Origin: RDYZ01 sp964518905 | Lineage (GTDB): Bacteria; Cyanobacteriota; Cyanobacteriia; Cyanobacteriales; Geitlerinemataceae | Length of the DNA: 64,000 bases | Direction: 5' to 3' | NCBI GenBank assembly: GCA_964518905.1 | Contig: CAZFJL010000003.1 | Location: 1-64,000, forward strand | Made by a program: the position numbers and the translations under genes | Notes under the pieces: generated by a model | Databases searched by the model: none | The model's input: the letters and a program-made list of their open reading frames with translations, nothing else | What the model was told of the DNA's origin: nothing | Part shown: in pieces, positions 34,187 through 42,703 of the stretch | How the letters are laid out: the number at the start of each line of letters is the position of its first letter | Numbering within the stretch: position 1 is the first letter of the stretch

Positions 34187-34984
34187 GTGAACCCAAGCGA
34201 TCGCGATTCCAATGTGACTTCTAATACGACCGATGGCGAGGTTCGCGAAACGAACCCGGCACAGGGAACGACCCAACCTGCGATCGTGCCGCCGAATCTT
34301 GACGACATTGATCTTGATGATCTGAAGGCGGAGGAGATGGAGTCGATCGATGAACTCATGGTGCGCTATGACATCGATGTAGAACCAGAACCAGAACCAG
34401 AACCGGAACCGGAGCCAGAGCCAGATCTAAAACTTGAACCAGAGCCAGAGCCGGACGAGGAGCAGATCGCCGCAACGGAGCAGCAAGCCGAAATGGCTGC
34501 CCAGCTTTACCTAACGGGGCGTCGCGCCTTTGAGTCGGGGTATTACCGACAGGCGATCGCGAATCTCGAACGCTCTGCGGCTCTGAGCGTGGGCGCATCG
34601 CCGATCGGTGGCGAGATCAAAATCTGGCTCGTCTTGGCCTACCACGCCTACGGCAATCTCGATGCCGCGCTCTCTCTCTGTCGTAAACTCACCCACCATC
34701 CCCACATCCCCACCCGCAAGCAAGGCCGCCGCCTACGCGCCATCCTCGAAGCGCCCGAACTCGCCAAGCGCCCGGAATGGTTCAGCGAAATTCCGGATCT
34801 CAGCGAAATCGAAGATAGCGAGGGCGAAGCGAAAAAAGGATCGTCGGGAACCTATAAGCCGCGACCAATTCGCCCGATTAAGGAACCGGAAATCGACCCG
34901 GCGACGATCAACCGGCGCGACAATCAATTTATCTGGGTGGCGATCGTCATCACGATCGCGGTCTTGGCCTACGTTGTCCGCTGA
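34187..34984 (+). CDS. Tail-anchored protein with EP-repeat linker and TPR-like domain
   Basis: About 265 residues from GTG 34187, preferred over TTG 34160 because a GAGGAG ribosome site lies at about 34171. The acidic N-terminus (residues 40-90) contains a repeated Glu-Pro tract (EPEPEPEPEPEPEPD). Residues 100-190 look like a short TPR-type helical repeat (AAQLYLTGRRAFESGYYRQA, LAYHAYGNLDAALSLCRKL). One hydrophobic segment ends the protein (WVAIVITIAVLAYVV), so it is probably anchored in the membrane by its C-terminus with the rest in the cytoplasm. Cyanobacterial hypothetical; partner unknown. Confidence 0.75.
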   Translation: MNPSDRDSNVTSNTTDGEVRETNPAQGTTQPAIVPPNLDDIDLDDLKAEEMESIDELMVRYDIDVEPEPEPEPEPEPEPDLKLEPEPEPDEEQIAATEQQAEMAAQLYLTGRRAFESGYYRQAIANLERSAALSVGASPIGGEIKIWLVLAYHAYGNLDAALSLCRKLTHHPHIPTRKQGRRLRAILEAPELAKRPEWFSEIPDLSEIEDSEGEAKKGSSGTYKPRPIRPIKEPEIDPATINRRDNQFIWVAIVITIAVLAYVVR

Positions 34985-35239
34985 GTTTGACCCAGGTTTT
35001 GATCTGGAAGACCAGCGAGAGATTGGCGCGATATTTGGGAGTGATTTGTTTACAGGATGTATACAAATCCGAACTCTTGCGGCGATTTTTCCCCCATTAT
35101 TTGTCTCGTGCGTACGATAGAACGTGAACGCCTTCTACGCGGGAACTTCGTGAACACAAACCACACCAACGATCGCGACACGATCGCTGGCGCTCAACCG
35201 CAGAAGACGATCACACTACCCTGATATGAGGTCGCGATC

Positions 35240-36136
35240 GTGGGCAAAAAAGATAAAGACGCTAAGGTCTCGGCGAAAAAACAGAAACCGTTGAAGACGA
35301 GGACTCAGGCTAATCGTCCCAGCCGATCGCCCACCGAAGCCATGCTAAAACCACCCGAGCATAAGCTACCGGGCAAAGTCTACGATCAGGAACTACAGCG
35401 CCTCCAAATCGAACTGGTCAAACTTCAGGAATGGGTGAAGCACCAGGGGCTAAAGGTTGCCGTGATTTTTGAGGGGCGCGACGCAGCGGGCAAAGGGGGA
35501 ACGATTAAACGAATCGTCCAGTCGCTCAATCCGCGTATTTGCCGGGTTGTGGCGCTGGGAACTCCGACGGAACGCGAGAAAACCCAGTGGTATTTTCAGC
35601 GGTATGTGCCGCACCTCCCGGCGGCGGGCGAGATTGTCCTGTTCGATCGCAGTTGGTACAACCGGGCGGGGGTCGAGCGGGTGATGGGCTTCTGTAGCGA
35701 GGCGGAGTATCACGAGTTTTTACGATCGTGCCCGGAGTTTGAATGTATGTTGGTGCGATCGGGAATTATTCTGATCAAATATTGGTTTTCCGTCAGCGAT
35801 GCGGAACAGGAACGCCGATTTCAGGCGCGGATCGATGATCCGACGAAGCGCTGGAAGTTAAGCCCGATGGATCTCAAAGCGCGGGAAAAATGGGTGGAAT
35901 ATTCGATCGCCAAGGATGAAATGTTCGCCCAAACGGACATCAAGCGATCGCCCTGGTACGTCGTCCGCGCGGATGATAAAAAACGGGCTCGGCTGAACTG
36001 TATGCGGCATTTGCTGTCGATGGTTCCATATAAAGATCTGACGCCTGAGCCGATCGAGCTGCCCCCGCGTCAGGCGGATACGGGACATCTTCGCCCCCCG
36101 ATCGGTATCCAAACCTTCGTCCCAGAGATGTATTGA
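35240..36136 (+). CDS. ppk2: Polyphosphate kinase 2
   Basis: A 298-residue PPK2-family kinase with a GTG start (MGKKDKDAKVSAKKQK). A basic N-terminal tail of about 45 residues precedes the core: VYDQELQRLQIELVKLQEWV, Walker A EGRDAAGKGGTIKRI (residues 78-92), LGTPTEREKTQWYFQRYVPH, and Walker B/lid VLFDRSWYNRAGVERVMGF. It moves phosphate between polyphosphate and nucleoside di- or triphosphates. Direction and nucleotide preference cannot be read. It ends at the edge of a palindromic repeat. Confidence 0.95.
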   Translation: MGKKDKDAKVSAKKQKPLKTRTQANRPSRSPTEAMLKPPEHKLPGKVYDQELQRLQIELVKLQEWVKHQGLKVAVIFEGRDAAGKGGTIKRIVQSLNPRICRVVALGTPTEREKTQWYFQRYVPHLPAAGEIVLFDRSWYNRAGVERVMGFCSEAEYHEFLRSCPEFECMLVRSGIILIKYWFSVSDAEQERRFQARIDDPTKRWKLSPMDLKAREKWVEYSIAKDEMFAQTDIKRSPWYVVRADDKKRARLNCMRHLLSMVPYKDLTPEPIELPPRQADTGHLRPPIGIQTFVPEMY

Positions 36137-36139
36137 CCC

Positions 36140-36211
36140 GTAGGGTGGGCACTGCCCACCACGATCAACCCACGAATACATACCCGTTATGGTGGGCGAT
36201 GCCCACCCTAC
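36140..36211. repeat. GTAGGGTGGGC palindromic element, copy 2
   Basis: Inverted ends 36140-36160 and 36191-36211 differ at one or two central positions. The element begins three bases after the ppk2 stop and ends 28 bases before the hemW stop, so in this place it may act as a two-way terminator. Confidence 0.88.
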
Positions 36212-36239
36212 CAAACTCTAAAAGCCAAACGTTAGGCGC

Positions 36240-37577
36240 TCAGGACTCATCCCCTTCGATCGCATTGAACAAATCCGATAGCACCGAATTCGATCGTAAA
36301 AAACCTTCGGGATCGGTTAAGCGTAATCGGTTGGCATCGGTCTTGAGCGCGATCGCGCCCGCCTGTTCATACTGACCGACGACTCGATCGACCCGCGCGA
36401 TCGCCGCTTCTCCGGCCAACTGTCGCAACTCCGATCGCCACAGCTCGCGATCAATCCCCGCTGCCGTCCGCAGCCCCAGCATCACCGACTCCAGCGCCAG
36501 ATCGATCGGCGTCACCGCTTCTGCGTCCAGCACGCCGCCACGCTCAACATAGCGATCGAGCCAGTCCGCGTAGGCATCGCGTCGCCGTGGCCGCGCCACC
36601 CGCTGACCGTTAACGTAACTTGTCGCTCCAAGCCCCAAGCCGTAATAGGTTTCGTTCTGCCAATAGGTCAGGTTGTGGCGGCAGGCGTAACCCGGTTGGG
36701 CGTAGTTGCTGATTTCGTAGTGGTCGTATCGGTTGGCAGTGAGGCGATCGGCGGCGTGGCGATACATCTCGGCGGCGGCGGCTTCGGTTGGGAGCGGCGC
36801 GGCTCCGGGCTGGTAGTAGCGATCGAACACCGTGCCGGGTTCGACGATCAGGTCGTAGTAGGACAGGTGCGGCGGGGCGATCGCGATCGCGCGATCGAGG
36901 GTGCGATCCCAATCCTCGGCGGTTTGGTGCGGTAGACCGGCCATTAAGTCCAGGCTGAAATTGTCGATAATGCCGGATTGCAACAGATCGATCGCCGTCT
37001 CAATTTCGTCGGCGGTGTGCGATCGGCCAATCGCCTGGAGCAGCCGATCCTCAAAGGTTTGGACGCCGACGCTGACGCGGTTGACGCCAGCGGCGGCGAT
37101 CGTCTCCAGTTTGGCGCGATCAAACGTGCCGGGGTCCATCTCGATCGAGATTTCCGCCGTGGTCGCAATCCCAAACTGGCGATCGAGCGTTTCGAGTAGT
37201 CGGACAATTTGCGCCGCTGTCAGGAGCGAGGGTGTGCCGCCACCGAAAAATACGGTTTCCAGCGATCGACCCTGGCTCGGGGTCGCCTCAATTTCCCGGC
37301 AAAGCTGATCGACGTAAGTTTGCACGCCGAGGGAGTTGGAGCCGTCACGCCGATCGCCGATCACGGAAATCGGAAAATCGCAGTAAAAGCAGCGACGACG
37401 GCAAAAGGGAATGTGCAGATAGGCGGCGACGGGCGGCGTATAGGCGCGATCGTGCCAGATGGATGGAGGTGATCGATCTGATCGGTTGATGGATTCCGCT
37501 GATTGGGTCGATTTTGGCGATTCAGGTAATTGTGACGATTCGATCGCGGCTGATTCTGCTGAGGATTCCACAATCAC
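36240..37577 (-). CDS. hemW: HemW-like radical SAM protein
   Basis: A 445-residue radical SAM enzyme. The iron-sulfur motif CxxxCxxC is at residues 59, 63 and 66 (YLHIPFCRRRCFYCDFPI). Then FFGGGTPSLLTAAQIVRLL, EISIEMDPGTFDR, GVNRVSVGVQTFEDRLLQAI and LMAGLPHQTAEDWDRTLDRA. These are family features of coproporphyrinogen oxidase-like proteins; the HemW branch is thought to insert or carry heme. The first 48 residues are Ser-rich and unconserved. Its GTG start overlaps the TGA stop of the preceding GNAT-like gene by four bases, a sign of translational coupling. Confidence 0.9.
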   Translation of the reverse strand: MIVESSAESAAIESSQLPESPKSTQSAESINRSDRSPPSIWHDRAYTPPVAAYLHIPFCRRRCFYCDFPISVIGDRRDGSNSLGVQTYVDQLCREIEATPSQGRSLETVFFGGGTPSLLTAAQIVRLLETLDRQFGIATTAEISIEMDPGTFDRAKLETIAAAGVNRVSVGVQTFEDRLLQAIGRSHTADEIETAIDLLQSGIIDNFSLDLMAGLPHQTAEDWDRTLDRAIAIAPPHLSYYDLIVEPGTVFDRYYQPGAAPLPTEAAAAEMYRHAADRLTANRYDHYEISNYAQPGYACRHNLTYWQNETYYGLGLGATSYVNGQRVARPRRRDAYADWLDRYVERGGVLDAEAVTPIDLALESVMLGLRTAAGIDRELWRSELRQLAGEAAIARVDRVVGQYEQAGAIALKTDANRLRLTDPEGFLRSNSVLSDLFNAIEGDES

Positions 37578-38689
37578 AAGGCTCGCTCGTACATGCGATA
37601 GGTTTTCAAGACCTTAGCTCCCGACGCTTCGGTAATATTGCGCGAGGCTTGGTTATCCGCCCAAATCCAAGACAGCTCGGCATTTTTATAGCCCTGTTTC
37701 TGGCCGCCCTGCATCCCGAGATAAATCAACGCCAGAGGGACGAGTTTACGGCGAAATTCCGGCAGGGCGCAGATCGCCAACACCCGCGCCTGATCGATGT
37801 TGCGGCGATACCAGAGGAATTTAAGAATGCCCCAAATATTCAGCCGCCCGTTCACCGGTTTTAGCGCGATGTTGTAGTCCGGCAGCGCCATAAAAAAGCC
37901 GACCATTTCGCCGTTATATTCCGCGATCGGGAAAATCTCCGGATCGACCAGCGTTTTCAACTGTTGCGCCGAGTCGAAAAATTCGGCTTCCGTACGCGGC
38001 GATGAACTCCAGCTTGCTTCAAACGCCGTGGTAAACAGCCGGTATAAATTCCGTACATCTTCCTCAAACCCTTCGCCTTTCGTGCAAATCGGGCGAAACG
38101 TTACCCCGGCTTTCGTCGCAATTTTGTAACCCCGCTCGAAGCGATCGTCCAACGGAATCATCGGGAAATCGTAGGCGTAGGCGTCTTTCGCCTGCTCGAA
38201 ACCGTAACGCTCCCAGCCGGTGCAGTAGTAGGCCGGGTTGTAGGGCATCATGATCATCGGCGGGCTGTCAAAGGCATCGGCCAAAAACAGACAGTTGGTA
38301 TGGGTCGAGAGATCGATCGGCCCGCGTACGCGCGTCATGCCCTGCGATCGCAGCCAGTCGCAGCCCGCATCGAGCAACATCGCGATCGCCTGGGGATCAT
38401 CGATGCACTCGAAATAGCCCAACAGCCCGACATTCTGCCCCTCACGTTCAATCAGCCTGCGATTCACCGTCGCCACGACCCGCCCGATCGCCTCGCCGCC
38501 CTCCGTCAGCAACACAAACGCCTGCAACGTCCCATAACTCCGAAACCCGTTTTCCGGCGAGAGCTGCTTGGCGATATCGCTGCGGATCGGCGGAACCCAA
38601 TTGGGGTCGTCACCATAGACACGCCACGGCACATCGAGAAACGGCTCTAAGTCTGCGGCGGTGGATACCGATTCAATACGAAAAGTCAT
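37574..38689 (-). CDS. GNAT-like acyltransferase family protein
   Basis: About 371 residues from ATG 38689 (MTFRIESVSTAADLEPFLDV); an in-frame start at 38773 would add 28 doubtful residues. The opening LDVPWRVYGDDPNWVPPIRS, the central RGPIDLSTHTNCLF and PPMIMMPYNPAYYCTGWERY, and the late DQARVLAICALPEFRRKLVP followed by AELSWIWADNQASRNITEASG match a large acyltransferase-like family found in many bacteria. Acyl acceptor unknown. It overlaps hemW by four bases, so the pair forms a small operon. Confidence 0.8.
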   Translation of the reverse strand: MTFRIESVSTAADLEPFLDVPWRVYGDDPNWVPPIRSDIAKQLSPENGFRSYGTLQAFVLLTEGGEAIGRVVATVNRRLIEREGQNVGLLGYFECIDDPQAIAMLLDAGCDWLRSQGMTRVRGPIDLSTHTNCLFLADAFDSPPMIMMPYNPAYYCTGWERYGFEQAKDAYAYDFPMIPLDDRFERGYKIATKAGVTFRPICTKGEGFEEDVRNLYRLFTTAFEASWSSSPRTEAEFFDSAQQLKTLVDPEIFPIAEYNGEMVGFFMALPDYNIALKPVNGRLNIWGILKFLWYRRNIDQARVLAICALPEFRRKLVPLALIYLGMQGGQKQGYKNAELSWIWADNQASRNITEASGAKVLKTYRMYERAL

Positions 38690-38840
38690 AGGTTCGAGGG
38701 AGTAATCAATAGTCCAAGTCAAACATTGGATCGATCGTCGGGAGCGAGACCTTTGAGGTTTCCAAAACCTCAAAGGTCTGAATCCTTTAGCTTACTTAGC
38801 GGTCATTGAGAAAAAATCAAACTAAATAAATCATTCAGCA

Positions 38841-38878
38841 AAAACAAAAGCCACCCTAAATCGAGACGATAGGGTGAC
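38841..38878 (-). terminator. Terminator of the alpha-oxoamine synthase gene
   Basis: On the minus strand, CACCCTA (complement of 38870-38876) pairs with TAGGGTG (complement of 38852-38858) across an 11-base loop, followed by GCTTTTGTTTTT. Forty bases after the gene's stop. Confidence 0.85.
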
Positions 38879-38916
38879 TTAAGACAGCGTTTGCAGGTTA
38901 CCAGCGATCGCGGATT

Positions 38917-40206
38917 TTAAGCGCTCACCGTTTCACGAGCAGCGGTCATCGCCTCGCGCACCGTCACCAAAGCCGAGACGAGGCTATCCATCTCTTCCTT
39001 GGTGTGAAGCGCATTCACTGTGATGCGTAGGCGTGGTTTGGCGATGAACCAAATGGCCGACACCCAGATGCCATGCTCATGCATCAAGCGACGGCAAAAC
39101 TCTTTGGGATCGAGTTCTGGCGGTAGGACGATCGGCACAACGTTAGTCACACCGGTCGGGTCAAATTCATGCTCGACCAAACGCGATCGCAGATAGCGCG
39201 TATTGGCTTGCAGCGTTTCGACCAGACCCGGATCTTGGCGCACCTGACGGATACTTTCCAGCGCTGCCGCCGTGGTCGGCGCAGGTAGCGAGATCGTCCC
39301 GATCGAGGTTGGCGAGGCCGTCAGCAGGTCATTGAGTTCAGGGCTGAAGCTGCTCATCGCCGCGCCCGCAGAGGCCGCAAACTTCGAGAACGTCGTCATC
39401 ACCACCGGCTCAACGCCGCGATCGAGTACATCCTGGGGCGTCATGTTGTAATGCTCGTAGACGCCGCGTCCGGTACGACCGATCGCGCCGCTTGCGTGAG
39501 CTTCATCCATCACCAGCACGCTGCCGGGATATTCCGCCATCACCTCTAGCATGTCCGGTAGTGGCGCGATATCGCCATCCATCGAAAACACCGCGTCGGC
39601 AATCATGATGATCCGATCGCCCGGTTTAGCGTAGCGCTTCAGCTTACGCGCGAGGTCGTGCATATCGTTGTGACGATAGGCTTTGACTCGAACGGCGGGG
39701 CTTTGGCTAAAGACCTTACCCGATCGGTTATTCGCGTTGGTGATCGCTGAAATGATGCATCCATGATTGAGAATGTCGCTCATGATCAGCGTTTCGCGCG
39801 TGTGCTGGAAGCCCGGAACGGGGATAGCCAGATGACAAAACGCATCCATCAACGCTTGCAGCGCCATCCAGGCGTTAAGGAACAAATGCGTGTGCGGCAG
39901 ATGTTTAAATTCCGAAATTTCCTGTTCGAGCTGACGGTGTAAATCAATCCGACCGCTCAACGCTTCACAGGAACTGTTCGATGTACCGTATTGAACGATC
40001 GCATCGATCGCCGCCTGCTGTACCGATTTGTTTTGCACCAAACCGAGGACGTCGTTGGTACAAAACGTCAAAACGGTCATTTTCTTACCGCTCGCAACCT
40101 CTTCGATATCAACGAGGTTGCCACGCCGATTTCCATGACCGAGATACTCATCCGGGTATAACCCATTTGCGTATATCTTTTGCATGTACTCTTTGATGAC
40201 TTCCAC
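38917..40206 (-). CDS. Alpha-oxoamine synthase family PLP enzyme
   Basis: A 429-residue fold-type I PLP enzyme with a GTG start. NGLYPDEYLGHGNRRGN opens it; TFCTNDVLGL (47-56), GTSNSSCEALSGRIDLH, VLVMDEAHASGAIGRTGRG (PLP Asp near 234) and the TTFSKFAASAG loop with the presumed Schiff-base Lys275 follow. The family joins an amino acid to an acyl-CoA or acyl-ACP with loss of CO2 (KBL, BioF, SPT, ALAS, CqsA). It lacks the GTLGKA-type loop of textbook BioF/KBL, so the substrate is open. A Rieske oxygenase gene lies 337 bases upstream on the same strand. Confidence 0.85.
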   Translation of the reverse strand: MEVIKEYMQKIYANGLYPDEYLGHGNRRGNLVDIEEVASGKKMTVLTFCTNDVLGLVQNKSVQQAAIDAIVQYGTSNSSCEALSGRIDLHRQLEQEISEFKHLPHTHLFLNAWMALQALMDAFCHLAIPVPGFQHTRETLIMSDILNHGCIISAITNANNRSGKVFSQSPAVRVKAYRHNDMHDLARKLKRYAKPGDRIIMIADAVFSMDGDIAPLPDMLEVMAEYPGSVLVMDEAHASGAIGRTGRGVYEHYNMTPQDVLDRGVEPVVMTTFSKFAASAGAAMSSFSPELNDLLTASPTSIGTISLPAPTTAAALESIRQVRQDPGLVETLQANTRYLRSRLVEHEFDPTGVTNVVPIVLPPELDPKEFCRRLMHEHGIWVSAIWFIAKPRLRITVNALHTKEEMDSLVSALVTVREAMTAARETVSA

Positions 40207-40543
40207 TAGCGTATTCCCCTCATTAGTTAGTTGTTGCCAATCACCGATTGTTGCGAGCGAACGAACTCAGTCTAATTTTGCCGGTACGATCGCATTCTAC
40301 GCAACGGACTAGCAAGATTTCTGGCACAATCGCAAGCCAAGGCCGAGTGAACTTCGAGTACGATATAAGACGGCAAGTTGTCGTAGTTAAAAGACACTTA
40401 TATTCCTGTCGAAATAAAGACTCAGTGGTGGGTTAAATTCCCACATTTGAATAGATACGGTTGGAAATAATTATTTCCGACCTGAATGTGATAAAAAACA
40501 ATTCCGCTAACACTCTAAAATTCAATGCCATTTTGGCATCAGT
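40207..40543. other. Intergenic region with a 24-bp palindrome
   Basis: This 337-base AT-rich space holds the oxoamine-synthase promoter. Near the Rieske end are a small hairpin (ATGCCA/TGGCAT, 40525-40539), possibly a weak terminator, and the palindrome listed separately at 40459-40482. No gene seen. Confidence 0.5.
40459..40482. promoter_or_regulatory. 24-bp palindrome, operator-like
   Basis: GGTTGGAAATAA followed by TTATTTCCGACC, palindromic over 24 bases with one mismatch; the inner 16 bases are perfect. It has no loop, which favours a dimeric-protein operator over a terminator. It lies about 250 bases before the oxoamine-synthase start. Confidence 0.45.
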
Positions 40544-41671
40544 TTACGGCGTTAATGGGCTCGAATCCTCCTGAGTTTGGGGCACGGCTGTGCGACCATC
40601 CGCATCCCGATTATTCGTCGTACCGGATTGTTGCATATAGCTTTCATACTGCTGGATGATCGTCCGTTGTAATGCCAGAATAGCGGGGTTGACCTCAACG
40701 TAACGACGCTGGCGATCGCGTAAATAATTACGCTGTTCGCTTTCCATCATGCCCACATCTTGATTGAGAAAACGTTGAAATAATACACGTTCAACAAAAA
40801 GAACCAGCGGCTTTTTAATGGCCGATAGCAACCATTTCGGTAAACGGATTTTCAAGAAAAATAGGGCAAACGATCGCGTTTCGGTGGGACTTACCGGCAA
40901 ACGCATCAGGTGAATTGACGATACGCCTTCGAGCGAGCTGTAGTAGTGCGGATAGCGATAGCGCACGGAAATCACGCGCGAGGTGACCTCGTCAGCCGTT
41001 TCGGCAATGCCGAGGAACTTCGCCATTTGACCCTTGTAGGACACGCGATAGTCGGCTTTCACGAGACCGTCACTTTGCTGTAAGTCGAGTAAGACCGGAT
41101 CAAACCAGCCCTGGAGGTCTTCGTGGAGGAAACCGTGAAAAACGTCCATCGCGTTTTCGTTGGCGATCGAAAAGTGCGCTCCGAAATGTCCCGTAATCGG
41201 GATCATTAACCAGTCATCATCGCCATATTCTGGAACTTGGGGCGGTGTGCAGGTGTCCGCGAGGTCTGGATTGCCGGGAAATACCCAGACAATGCCGTAC
41301 TGCTCGCGCACCGGATAGCTCCGGGCATGGGCGCAGGGTAATTTTTGGTCGGTCGGGTAGTAGGGGATGCCCACGCACTGACCATCACCGTCGAATTTCC
41401 ATCCGTGGTACGGGCATAACAGATTGTCGCCATCCACTTTGCCTTGATGGAGCTCAACACCCTTGTGGGGGCAAGCATCTTCGAGGGCGTGGACGTTGCC
41501 GCGAGTATCGCGAAACACGGCCATCGGCTGTTGCCAAACGGTAACGGGTGTGATTTCGCCCGGTTTAAAGCGATACGCCCAGCCGAGGGGATACCAATGG
41601 TTTGGGTCGATTCCGGTTTCACGGATGTAGTTTTGAACGTTCTGGCCTGTGAGTTGAGTTGCCAGCTTCAT
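40544..41671 (-). CDS. Rieske non-heme iron oxygenase
   Basis: A 375-residue ring-hydroxylating-type oxygenase. The Rieske 2Fe-2S ligands are in CPHKGVELHQG and CPYHGWKFDGDG (about residues 66-70 and 85-88). The mononuclear iron site reads ENAMDVFHGFLH, giving the Asn-xx-Asp-xx-His-xxx-His pattern. The C-terminal domain extends with a hydrophobic, basic segment (LFFLKIRLPKWLLSAIKKPL) that may associate with membrane, as in plastid PAO/CAO-type oxygenases. Substrate unknown; chlorophyll, carotenoid or lipid are possible. Divergent from fraC. Confidence 0.9.
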   Translation of the reverse strand: MKLATQLTGQNVQNYIRETGIDPNHWYPLGWAYRFKPGEITPVTVWQQPMAVFRDTRGNVHALEDACPHKGVELHQGKVDGDNLLCPYHGWKFDGDGQCVGIPYYPTDQKLPCAHARSYPVREQYGIVWVFPGNPDLADTCTPPQVPEYGDDDWLMIPITGHFGAHFSIANENAMDVFHGFLHEDLQGWFDPVLLDLQQSDGLVKADYRVSYKGQMAKFLGIAETADEVTSRVISVRYRYPHYYSSLEGVSSIHLMRLPVSPTETRSFALFFLKIRLPKWLLSAIKKPLVLFVERVLFQRFLNQDVGMMESEQRNYLRDRQRRYVEVNPAILALQRTIIQQYESYMQQSGTTNNRDADGRTAVPQTQEDSSPLTP

Positions 41672-41995
41672 CGCCGACCTCCGATCGATGCGAGTCTGTC
41701 AGCGGGTGTGCGTCCTGACCGCAAGGGTAATGTCGGACGATCCCTACCTTCTTTTGAAACTATTTGAAACATAGTAAAGGATTTTTAACATTCTGCGCCG
41801 TTTCTCGGTGGTTTACTCGCTTGAGCGGCAGAAAGATGACCGATCGCGCCGAAGCACGTCAAGCTTGACTGATATCCTAAAAGGCGCAGTTAAAGCGCGA
41901 TAAGTTTTGCCCTAGACGCGGTGACGAGTATCGGAACCCGTTCGGCCTCTCTTGTCTTGAACACGCTGCTGGTTTGTGTTGCGTAGGAGCGATCT
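41672..41995. other. Intergenic region, divergent promoters
   Basis: This 324-base space lies between the Rieske oxygenase (minus) and fraC (plus). I see no repeat, RNA or operator that stands out. Confidence 0.4.
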
Positions 41996-42538
41996 ATGCT
42001 GCCGGTCGTCATACCGCTACGTTTGTTTCTGGGTCAGTTGTTTTGCCTGTGTGTGGGGCTCGCGATCGAGTCAACGCTCCTGCTAAAGCGGGCGGAACTT
42101 CCCCGCCAGATTGCTTTTCACTACAGTCTCATTGCCAATGTTGTGGCAGTGTCTGTGGGCTGGCTGGTGCTATTCGCGAGTCAGGGTCTGTTGTTTAGCG
42201 GAGTCCGTGAGCAACAGCTCATCAGCTATTTGTTTACCGGTGAATTCATTCCGGATGTGTCGATGGCATCAACGCAGTTCACCTGTGCGATGTTGGCGAT
42301 CGTCCTGTTTCTCGGTGGCTTAATGCTTAAGCCCTATAGTATTCGTCTGTTGCAGCGACTCGAAGTTCTGCCGTTGCCACCCAACGCAGACGTCGGACTC
42401 GATGACCCTCGCCTAAACTCTCTTGTCCTGTTGCGTTTACGCGAACGGATTGAAAGTTCAATGCGTATCGGCCATGTTTTAAGCACACTGGCGACCATTC
42501 TATTTTTTCTGGTCGCGAGTGCATCTCTATGGTTTTGA
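41996..42538 (+). CDS. fraC: Filament integrity protein FraC
   Basis: A 180-residue membrane protein with about four hydrophobic segments: residues 5-27, 45-66, 94-113 and 160-180. The opening LPVVIPLRLFLGQLFCLCVG and AIEST, the central SLIANVVAVSVGWLVLF and REQQLISYLFTGEF match the FraC family as I recall it from Anabaena, where FraC sits in the septal zone and is needed to keep filaments intact. The fraD gene follows on the same strand, as in known fraCD pairs. The third member, fraE, is absent here. Confidence 0.72.
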   Translation: MLPVVIPLRLFLGQLFCLCVGLAIESTLLLKRAELPRQIAFHYSLIANVVAVSVGWLVLFASQGLLFSGVREQQLISYLFTGEFIPDVSMASTQFTCAMLAIVLFLGGLMLKPYSIRLLQRLEVLPLPPNADVGLDDPRLNSLVLLRLRERIESSMRIGHVLSTLATILFFLVASASLWF

Positions 42539-42642
42539 TGGGTGGAGCCTGGATTGGGTTTGATGGTTTGCGGCTCAGTTAAGCACTGTGCGTAATTGTC
42601 TTAGCGTTGCTAGGTGCAAGCTTGAGCCAGGTTGTGATTTTG

Positions 42643-42680
42643 TTTCGTGCTGTCTTTTTCGTGCTGTCTTTTTCGTGCTG
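42643..42680 (+). repeat. 14-bp tandem repeat between fraC and fraD
   Basis: TTTCGTGCTGTCTT occurs at 42643-42656 and 42657-42670, with a third partial unit to 42680, ending about 25 bases before the fraD ATG. Confidence 0.9.
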
Positions 42681-42703
42681 ATGTGCGTATTGAGTGAATC
42701 GCT

